Assembly: GCA_016928495.1 (NCBI GenBank)
Contig: JAFGKQ010000243.1
Span: forward strand, 1-6,170
Origin: Candidatus Fermentibacterales bacterium
GTDB taxonomy: Bacteria > Fermentibacterota > Fermentibacteria > Fermentibacterales > JAFGKQ01
DNA length: 6,170 nt
Direction: 5' to 3'
The notes under the pieces: model-generated
What the model was told of the DNA's origin: nothing
The model's database searches: none
Seen by the model: only the letters and a program-made list of their open reading frames with translations
Shown: in pieces, positions 1 to 5,050 of the stretch
Layout: each line of letters begins with the position of its first letter
Numbering within the stretch: position 1 is the first letter of the stretch
Made by a program: the position numbers and the translations under genes

Positions 1-406
1 CGTGGGCATCGACACTTCGGAGATGATGATAGAGACCTGCAGGCGGCGTGCCCGGGAAGAAGGACTGGACGACAGGTGCAGCTTCATCCAGACGGACCCC
101 GCACACTATCGACCCGATTCGGCCTTCGACGTCTGCACGGCCATGGGGCTCCTCGACTACGTCAGAGAGCCCCTTCCCATGATGGCGAAGATGAGGGAGA
201 TGGTGCGGGACAGGGCCATCATGTCCTTTCCCAGGCGCCTGACCTGGAGGGCCCCGGTCCGGAAGGTAAGACTGATGCTGAAGGGCTGCTACGTACGCTT
301 CTACACCCGTAAGGAGATCGAACGCCTCGTGGAGGAGGCCGGCTTCGCGAGGCACGACTGTCAGGTCATCGGCAAGCTCTACTGCGTAACCGCTCTCGTG
401 GAGTAG
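1..406 (+). CDS. Class I SAM-dependent methyltransferase, C-terminal part (5' end outside window)
   Basis: About 134 residues of a Rossmann-fold methyltransferase are visible; position 1 is the last base of a preceding codon and the reading frame is open at the window edge. The fragment opens with V-G-I-D-T-S-E-M-M, the end of strand 2, whose Asp normally binds the ribose of S-adenosylmethionine. The glycine-rich motif I must lie just upstream, outside the window. Next come an acidic QTDPAHY segment (motif II region), the FDVCTAMGLLDYV strand, and SFPRR followed by an R/K-rich stretch and a YTRKEIERLVEEAGF helix near the end. This layout matches small cytosolic methyltransferases that often sit in glycan, lipid or cofactor gene clusters. 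The acceptor substrate cannot be inferred. It ends in TAG inside the 3' end of the convergent transporter gene. The family call is firm; the specific role is unknown. Confidence 0.85.
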   Translation, partial: VGIDTSEMMIETCRRRAREEGLDDRCSFIQTDPAHYRPDSAFDVCTAMGLLDYVREPLPMMAKMREMVRDRAIMSFPRRLTWRAPVRKVRLMLKGCYVRFYTRKEIERLVEEAGFARHDCQVIGKLYCVTALVE

Positions 407-1640
407 CGGGCCCCCCTCCAGCTCTGTCCGTCCTTCCGTAGAGCAACAGCCCGGCTGCCGCAAGAGCCGCGAACGAGGCCCCCGCGACGAAGGTCGCCCG
501 GGGCCCCATCCCGCTCCACAGAGCCCCGGCGATGACGCTGGCCAGAAGCAGGGCAGCTCCGCTGACCAGGTTGAACACCCCGAACGCGGTGCCTCGCATC
601 TCCACCGGCGACGCGTCCGCTACCAGCTTGGAGAGAAGCCCCTGGGTGAGGGCCATGTGAAGGCCCCCGAAGGCGGCTCCCAGCATCGCAGCCAAGGGCG
701 AGCCCGCGATGGCCAGCACCACGTCGGCAGCCACCAGCGCCGTCAGGCCCGCTAGCAGCAGGGTCCGCGCGGGAAGCCGGTCGGCAGCGATGCCGGCAGG
801 ATAGGATGCAGCGGAGTAGACCAGGTTCATCGCGACCATGATCAGGGGAACCAGGCCGATCCTCAGTCCGACGTCCAGGGCCCGCAGGATGAGGAAGGCC
901 TCGCTGAAGCGCGCCAGGGTGAAGACCCCGCCCAGCGCCACCACAAGCCAGTAGCGAAGTGGCAGGAGCCTCGCCGACGCGAGCGTGAGACGGCTGCCGG
1001 AGCCATGCTCCGGCTTGGAGGATCCCGGTTCCCGGACGAGGGCGACGAGAACGACAACGGCAACGGCGGCCGGCACGACCGCTACCCAGAGCACCGCCCT
1101 GATGTCGTCGGAGAGCCAGAGCATCAGGAGGATAGCGAGAAGGGGGCCGATGAGAGCCCCCAGCGAGTCGAGGGCCTGGCGGAGCCCGTAGGCCGCGCCG
1201 CGCAGCCCGGGCCTCGTGATGTCAGCAATCAGAGCGTCCCTGGGGGCACCCCGGATGCCCTTGCCGATACGGTCGGTGAACCTGGCGCCGAAGACCCATC
1301 CGATGCTCGTGGCGAGCGGGAAGACCGGCTTGGTGAAAGCCGCGAGGGAGTACCCCGCAACGGCCAGCGGCTTGCGCCTGCCCAGCCGGTCGCTGAGCGC
1401 CCCCGAAAAGACCTTTGTTATTGCCGCAACAGCCTCTGCAGCGCCCTCTATCATGCCGATGGTGAACATGGACGCGCCCAGAAGGGTGGCCATGAGCAGG
1501 GGCAGAAGGCTATGGACCAGCTCGGAGGAGATGTCCATGAACATGGATACGAAGCCGAGCGCCCAGACGCTTCCCGGAAGATCGCGGTAGGACCTGCCTC
1601 CGGTGTCGGAGTATCCCGATTCGGACAGGGCACCGCTCAT
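366..1640 (-). CDS. MFS transporter (MJ1317-like subgroup)
   Basis: A 424-residue inner-membrane carrier of the major facilitator superfamily, with about 11-12 hydrophobic segments and a normal family length. The cytoplasmic loop 2-3 motif A is clear at residues 80-90 (GALSDRLGRRK). A second strongly conserved stretch follows at 123-140 (DRIGKGIRGAPRDALIAD). Together with the N-terminal FMDISSELVHSLLP, these are hallmarks I associate with the MJ1317-like MFS group. The family probably exports small molecules by proton antiport, but the substrate is unknown. The ATG at 1640 was chosen because AAAGGA lies 8 nt upstream. A GTG at 1706 would add 22 residues that look unlike the family N-terminus and has no good ribosome site. 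The gene follows the lipoprotein gene after 106 bp in the same direction, and its last 13 codons overlap the methyltransferase 3' end. Confidence 0.9.
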   Translation of the reverse strand: MSGALSESGYSDTGGRSYRDLPGSVWALGFVSMFMDISSELVHSLLPLLMATLLGASMFTIGMIEGAAEAVAAITKVFSGALSDRLGRRKPLAVAGYSLAAFTKPVFPLATSIGWVFGARFTDRIGKGIRGAPRDALIADITRPGLRGAAYGLRQALDSLGALIGPLLAILLMLWLSDDIRAVLWVAVVPAAVAVVVLVALVREPGSSKPEHGSGSRLTLASARLLPLRYWLVVALGGVFTLARFSEAFLILRALDVGLRIGLVPLIMVAMNLVYSAASYPAGIAADRLPARTLLLAGLTALVAADVVLAIAGSPLAAMLGAAFGGLHMALTQGLLSKLVADASPVEMRGTAFGVFNLVSGAALLLASVIAGALWSGMGPRATFVAGASFAALAAAGLLLYGRTDRAGGGPATPRERLRSRACR

Positions 1641-1648
1641 CCCGGCTT

Positions 1649-1654
1649 TCCTTT
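1649..1654 (-). promoter_or_regulatory. Ribosome binding site deciding the MFS start
   Basis: On the minus strand this reads AAAGGA, 8 nt before the ATG at 1640. It favours that start over the in-frame GTG at 1706, and over the ATG at 1688, whose purine-rich stretch touches the codon directly and is too close to work well. Confidence 0.6.
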
Positions 1655-1713
1655 CAGTCGCGGGTTGGAGACCGATCCGAGCAGGCATCTCCTCTTTGCC
1701 CGCCACGGCAATC

Positions 1714-1740
1714 CAGATAAAGCCCGCGCAGAGAAGTCAA
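1714..1740 (-). promoter_or_regulatory. Weak candidate promoter for the MFS gene
   Basis: In the 106-bp gap between the lipoprotein stop and the transporter start, the minus strand carries TTGACT (1740 to 1735) and TATCTG (1719 to 1714), separated by 15 bp. The -35 box is good, but the -10 box is mediocre and the spacer is short. It could give the transporter its own transcript; otherwise the gene is read from the promoter ahead of the lipoprotein gene. This is inference from sequence resemblance only. Confidence 0.2.
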
Positions 1741-1746
1741 GACCGG

Positions 1747-2154
1747 TCAGGAGCTGGGGAAGAGCTCGACCTCCATGTCGAGTGCTTCCAGGGCCTCCAG
1801 GATCCGCCTCTGCATGGCCTCGATGCTGTCCTTGTCGAACCCTGAGCCCATGCCGGCTTCCTGGACGGCGACCACGCGGCCGTAGGGCCAGCAGGTGTCG
1901 GGAAGAGCCTCGAGCACCTCCGCGAGACTGCCGACCGGGAGCACCTCCGGAGACCCGCGGAGCATGTACCCGTCCGGGCATGCCACCAGATACGGGTTCC
2001 GCCATTCTTCCGCCGAGCCCACGCCCGGCCACGCCGGGGAATCGCTGCCGACAGCAGCATCCTGCCCGCCAGCCGCCCGGTCCCCGGGCGACGATGATCC
2101 GCATGCGGTCAGAGCAAGCACCACAAGACCCGTCAGCAATCGGCAGCGCCTCAT
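1747..2154 (-). CDS. Predicted lipoprotein of unknown function
   Basis: A 135-residue protein with a typical lipoprotein signal peptide: MRRCR, a hydrophobic core, then the lipobox L-T-A-C with the lipidated Cys at residue 18. Gly at the next position lacks the Asp that retains lipoproteins in the inner membrane of enteric bacteria, so an outer-membrane location is possible. A flexible Gly/Ser/Ala/Asp-rich linker runs to about residue 44. A compact domain follows (about 47-135) containing EEWRNPYLVACPDGYMLRG, LPVGSLAEVLEALP, WPYGRVVAVQEAG and a C-terminal helix-strand ending ALDMEVELFPSS. The pattern feels like a conserved hypothetical family, but I cannot name it and assign no function. The ATG at 2154 was chosen because it directly starts the signal peptide and has GAGAGGGG 8 nt upstream; an upstream in-frame extension to 2268 would bury the signal peptide. 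The MFS gene follows in the same direction. Confidence 0.75.
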   Translation of the reverse strand: MRRCRLLTGLVVLALTACGSSSPGDRAAGGQDAAVGSDSPAWPGVGSAEEWRNPYLVACPDGYMLRGSPEVLPVGSLAEVLEALPDTCWPYGRVVAVQEAGMGSGFDKDSIEAMQRRILEALEALDMEVELFPSS

Positions 2155-2196
2155 TCCGTGCACCCCTCTCACGCGACTGGACCGGACCCACCGGGC

Positions 2197-2202
2197 AGTA
2201 TA
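2197..2202 (-). promoter_or_regulatory. Candidate -10 box for the lipoprotein (and MFS) transcript
   Basis: The minus strand reads TATACT, matching five of six bases of the sigma-70 -10 consensus, about 43 bp before the lipoprotein ATG. No convincing -35 box is present at the right distance. Instead, that position falls inside the GC-rich inverted repeat at 2211-2233, which would suit a regulated promoter. Confidence 0.35.
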
Positions 2203-2210
2203 CCGGACGG

Positions 2211-2233
2211 GGCGGCGGGTTGTTCCCGCCGCC
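2211..2233. repeat. Perfect 9-bp GC inverted repeat in the divergent intergenic region
   Basis: GGCGGCGGG (2211-2219), loop TTGTT, then CCCGCCGCC (2225-2233). All nine pairs match. Neither strand has a T-run after the stem, so it does not look like an intrinsic terminator. It lies between the divergent lipoprotein and DUF6982-like genes and overlaps the -35 position of the TATACT candidate, so an operator or a 5'-leader hairpin is possible. The repeat is seen directly; the function is inferred. Confidence 0.6.
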
Positions 2234-2242
2234 TCTGGACTA

Positions 2243-2271
2243 TTGAGATCGAGCCTCACAGTTTGCATAGA
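2243..2271 (+). promoter_or_regulatory. Candidate promoter for the DUF6982-like/D-cysteine desulfhydrase unit
   Basis: TTGAGA (2243-2248, five of six with the -35 consensus) is followed after 17 bp by CATAGA (2266-2271, three of six with the -10 consensus). It lies in the least GC-rich stretch of the window, about 70 bp before the ATG at 2339. Position and spacing are right; the -10 match is weak. Confidence 0.35.
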
Positions 2272-2338
2272 TAGGCCAATACAGCCGGGACGGCTTTCTC
2301 ACGGACGACCCCGCTTCTGATGGAAGGGACAGGCAGGC

Positions 2339-2734
2339 ATGAACCGGCTCGTCGCAAGGTTCAGGGACGGCAGGACGACAAAGGGTCGAAGCACGGACTT
2401 CTCGCCCGGCAAGGAGTCCTTCAGCATGATGGCGCCGGAGGACCCCGGGCAGGTCACCAGGGTGATCGTGGAGGATCTCAAGGCCCTCTTCTTCGTCAGG
2501 GGGTTCGTCGGGGACTCGACCCATGATGCAAGAAAGAGCTTCAGCACCACTCCTCCGGGCTCGGGCAAGAAGCTGCGCGTGACCTTCAAGGACGGCGAGG
2601 TCTTCCAGGGAACCACGCAGGCCTACCATCCGGACGAGCCGGGCTTCTTCCTGATTCCCGCGGACCCTGACTCCAATACCATACGTGCCTTCATAGTGAA
2701 CTCGTCGGTGGAAAAGGTCGAGGAGATCTCCTGA
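2339..2734 (+). CDS. DUF6982-like small protein with two similar halves
   Basis: A 131-residue soluble protein with no signal peptide or membrane segment. It has two related units: about residues 4-52 (LVARFRDG, a Gly, DFSP, SFSM, then VIVEDLKALFF) and 78-130 (KLRVTFKDG, GTTQAYHPDEPGFFLIPADP, then RAFIVNSSVEKVEEI). Each looks like a small all-beta barrel carrying an F-[RK]-D-G turn. They are joined by a linker (53-77) rich in Ser, Thr, Pro and Lys. From memory this resembles the DUF6982 family, sometimes found with PilZ-type c-di-GMP proteins; that link is recall, not shown here. No catalytic motif is visible, so a binding or regulatory role is the best guess. The ATG has GGAAGGGA 9 nt upstream. 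The PLP-enzyme gene starts only 19 bp after its stop, so the two are probably co-transcribed. Confidence 0.75.
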   Translation: MNRLVARFRDGRTTKGRSTDFSPGKESFSMMAPEDPGQVTRVIVEDLKALFFVRGFVGDSTHDARKSFSTTPPGSGKKLRVTFKDGEVFQGTTQAYHPDEPGFFLIPADPDSNTIRAFIVNSSVEKVEEIS

Positions 2735-2742
2735 CGGGGATC

Positions 2743-2746
2743 GGAG
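2743..2746 (+). promoter_or_regulatory. Ribosome binding site of the D-cysteine desulfhydrase gene
   Basis: GGAG, 7 nt before the ATG at 2754. It selects this start over the overlapping out-of-frame ATG at 2750. Confidence 0.5.
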
Positions 2747-2753
2747 CGAATGC

Positions 2754-3770
2754 ATGAAGAGCTTTGGCCTGGATCTCCCGGACAGGCTTCGACTCGCGAA
2801 CCTCCCCACTCCGATACGCGAGCTGCACGGCCTCTCGAGGCAGCTGCCCGTCAGGGTCTTCGTCAAGCGCGATGACCTCACCGGGAGCGCAAACTCCGGC
2901 AACAAGATACGCAAACTGGAGTTCGTGCTGAAGGAGGCGATGGATCAGGGCGCCCACACCATCGTCACCGCCGGCGCCATGCAATCCAACCACTGTCGCG
3001 CCACCGCGGTGGCCTGCAGACAGGTCGGGCTGGACCCCTACCTGATACTCAGGAGGAACATCGAGCCGGAGCCAACGGGAAACCTGTTCCTGGACCTCCT
3101 CATGGGTGCCCGGACCAGGATGGTCGAGCCCCGGGAGTACGCCGAGAGACTCCCCGAAATCGCCGGGGAGATCGTCGAAGAAGAGAACGCCGCGGGCCGG
3201 AAGGCGGTCTTCGTGCCCGTCGGGGCCTCGACCTCCACTGGCTGCCTCGGGTACCTCTGCTGCGCGAGCGAGATAGCCGACTGGGAACGAGACACGGGAG
3301 TGTCTTTCGACAGGATCTACTTTGCCGCAGGCTCCGGAGGGACCTCCGCGGGCCTGCTGCTGGGCAAGGCTGCCTTCGGCCTCCGAGCCGCTCTCAGGGG
3401 CGTCAACGTGGGCGAGCCGCACGCGGAGTTCGTGGAGCGGATTCTCGCCATTGCGCGCGAGGCCGTCTCGAGGTTCGGGACCGGCGACTGGACACCGGAG
3501 CAGCCGGAGGTGGTCGAGGGGTACTACGGCGAGGGCTACGCTCATGCCGACGAGAGCGTAACGTCGTGCATACGCCGGCTGGCAAGATCGGACGGCCTGG
3601 TTCTGGATCCGGTCTATACCGGGAAGGCCATGCTCGCCCTTGTCGAGGAAGAGAAGAGGATGTCGCCCGGAAACGTCCTCTTCATCCATACCGGGGGCAT
3701 ATTCGGCCTGCTCGGCGCGAGGCCCGACCTCCTGCTCGGCGACTCGATCGAGGCACTCCGGCGGGGCTAG
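2754..3770 (+). CDS. dcyD: D-cysteine desulfhydrase / ACC deaminase-family PLP enzyme
   Basis: A 338-residue cytosolic enzyme of the fold-type II (tryptophan synthase beta) PLP group. D-cysteine desulfhydrase splits D-cysteine into pyruvate, sulfide and ammonia. It starts with a family-typical LANLPTPIREL segment and FVKRDDLTGS. The PLP-binding lysine is in SGNKIRKLEF (Lys51), and the substrate-side motif TAGAMQSNH carries Ser78, Asn79 and His80. The phosphate-binding loop AAGSGGTSAG is at 191-200, and LDPVYTGKAM near the end carries Tyr288. IHTGG at 311-315 is also typical. Thr289 follows that Tyr, where true ACC deaminases have Glu, so desulfhydrase or a related D-amino acid lyase is more likely than ACC deaminase. 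Length is close to the enteric homologue (about 328). It follows the DUF6982-like gene after 19 bp and ends inside a 4-bp overlap with hisD. Family is certain; the exact substrate is inferred. Confidence 0.9.
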   Translation: MKSFGLDLPDRLRLANLPTPIRELHGLSRQLPVRVFVKRDDLTGSANSGNKIRKLEFVLKEAMDQGAHTIVTAGAMQSNHCRATAVACRQVGLDPYLILRRNIEPEPTGNLFLDLLMGARTRMVEPREYAERLPEIAGEIVEEENAAGRKAVFVPVGASTSTGCLGYLCCASEIADWERDTGVSFDRIYFAAGSGGTSAGLLLGKAAFGLRAALRGVNVGEPHAEFVERILAIAREAVSRFGTGDWTPEQPEVVEGYYGEGYAHADESVTSCIRRLARSDGLVLDPVYTGKAMLALVEEEKRMSPGNVLFIHTGGIFGLLGARPDLLLGDSIEALRRG

Positions 3771-5050
3771 ACCGATTCGCCATCGAGCCGTGCCTCGGCG
3801 GCCCGGGCATGCCATTCCAGGCCCTCCATCCTGGCGAATGCTGCGACATCGCGAGCCGCTTCTCCTCCTCCTTCCGCGGCCAGGCGAACCCAACCCTGGA
3901 CCCTCAGAAACGACATCGGGCTGAGGGAGCCGCTGAACCGCGCGGCGGTCCCGGTCGGCAGGGTGTGGTCGGGCCCGGCCATGTAGTCACCGAACGCCAC
4001 GCACGACCCGGCCCCGATGAACACCGCTCCATAGTCTTCGAGCTTCTCGAGAGCCAGGTCTTCGCCTCTGGAGAGGTGCAGCTCGAGGTGCTCGGGGGCG
4101 AGCCTGTTGCAGGCAGCTATGCAGTCCTCCAGGCTGTCCAGCACCAGTGCGGATACCCGCTCCGACAGCCCGGTCTCGCCCGGCCTACGGGGGATGTCGC
4201 CCGTCAGCAGGAGCAGCTCCGACTCGACCGCCCGCGCAAGTGCCGGGCTGTCGGTAAGCAGCCAGCAGCGGGCATCGGGATCGTGCTCCGCCTGCGCCAG
4301 CAGGTCCAGCGCAACGGGACGGGGAGACGCCAGGCAATCCGCGATCACGGCGACCTCGCTGGGCCCGGCGATCATGTCCACTCCGACAAGGCCGTAGAGC
4401 TGCCTCTTGGCCTCGGTGAAGTACCTGTTGCCGGGCCCCGCGATCATGTCGACCCTGGGGAACCCGCCGGACCCGAAAGTCATCGCGGCGACGGCCTGCG
4501 CCCCCCCGAGGGAGCTTATGGTGTCGGCGCCCGCCCGGCGGGCAGCGTAGAGGACTTCCGCGGCCTCGCTGGGTGAGTAGACGTGCACTTCGCGAACGCC
4601 GGCAGCTCTGGCCGGGATGCATGTCATCAGGGCGCTGGAGGGCAGAGGATGCCTTCCCCCCGGAACGTAGCAGCCGACCCGTCTCACCGGCTGGAAGCGC
4701 AGGCCTGCCTGGAAGCCGGGAGAGCTGCACTCGTAGTCGTGGAAGCGGTCCATCATGCCCCGGAAGAACCTCTCCAGGTTCTCCGCAGCAGCGTCGATGA
4801 TCCTCTGGCTCTCGCGATCCAGGCTGGCTATCCTGCTGTCGACGACCGGGTCCCGAAGCCCGAGTGTCACCGGCTCGGGGTCGCCGAGGCGTCTGGCGAC
4901 CGCCCGCAGGGCCTCCAGTCCCCCCTCCCGCACCTCCTCCACTATGGAGGCAACCGCACTGGCAACACCATCACGGAAAGGGCGCCCGAGAGCGCTTGCC
5001 TCGTGCTCCTCCACCATCCCGAGCGCTTCGGCTCCCTCCGCAGTCCTCAT
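3767..5050 (-). CDS. hisD: Histidinol dehydrogenase
   Basis: A full-length, 427-residue HisD (the E. coli enzyme has 434). It oxidises L-histidinol to histidinal and then to L-histidine with two NAD+, the last two steps of histidine synthesis, as a cytosolic zinc dimer. Signature stretches are VGCYVPGGRHPLPSSALM (126-142), GGAQAVAAM (182-190), IAGPGNRYFTEAKRQ (203-217) and DMIAGPSEVAVIAD (225-238). The expected zinc ligands are all present: Gln253 and His256 (LLAQAEHDPDA), Asp361 (AGPDHTLPTG) and His414 (EGLEWHARAAE). The catalytic Glu320-His321 pair is in RLAPEHLELH. The ATG at 5050 overlaps the TGA of the upstream HisA-IE fusion as ATGA and has AAGGAGG 5 nt before it, so translational coupling is likely. 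It appears to be the last gene of the operon, since the next gene is convergent. No terminator is visible after it. Confidence 0.97.
   Translation of the reverse strand: MRTAEGAEALGMVEEHEASALGRPFRDGVASAVASIVEEVREGGLEALRAVARRLGDPEPVTLGLRDPVVDSRIASLDRESQRIIDAAAENLERFFRGMMDRFHDYECSSPGFQAGLRFQPVRRVGCYVPGGRHPLPSSALMTCIPARAAGVREVHVYSPSEAAEVLYAARRAGADTISSLGGAQAVAAMTFGSGGFPRVDMIAGPGNRYFTEAKRQLYGLVGVDMIAGPSEVAVIADCLASPRPVALDLLAQAEHDPDARCWLLTDSPALARAVESELLLLTGDIPRRPGETGLSERVSALVLDSLEDCIAACNRLAPEHLELHLSRGEDLALEKLEDYGAVFIGAGSCVAFGDYMAGPDHTLPTGTAARFSGSLSPMSFLRVQGWVRLAAEGGGEAARDVAAFARMEGLEWHARAAEARLDGESV

Noticed and set aside
1741-1748. 8-bp palindrome GACCGGTC at the lipoprotein stop
   Set aside because: Too short and without a loop or T-run; expected by chance in GC-rich sequence.
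1005-2246. Long plus-strand open frame of 413 codons
   Set aside because: It lies antisense to the MFS and lipoprotein genes. Its translation is low-complexity (Arg, Pro, Gly, Ala-rich) with no family signature. Such frames are common opposite GC-rich genes.
2754-3770. Annotation as ACC deaminase
   Set aside because: The position after the conserved Tyr is Thr289 rather than the Glu typical of true ACC deaminases, which favours D-cysteine desulfhydrase.
2691-3893. Long minus-strand open frame of 400 codons
   Set aside because: Antisense to the D-cysteine desulfhydrase-like gene, with no recognisable motif; the plus-strand protein has all its catalytic motifs.
3566-4576. Plus-strand open frame of 336 codons opposite hisD
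   Set aside because: Shadow of hisD on the other strand; biased composition and no conserved motif.
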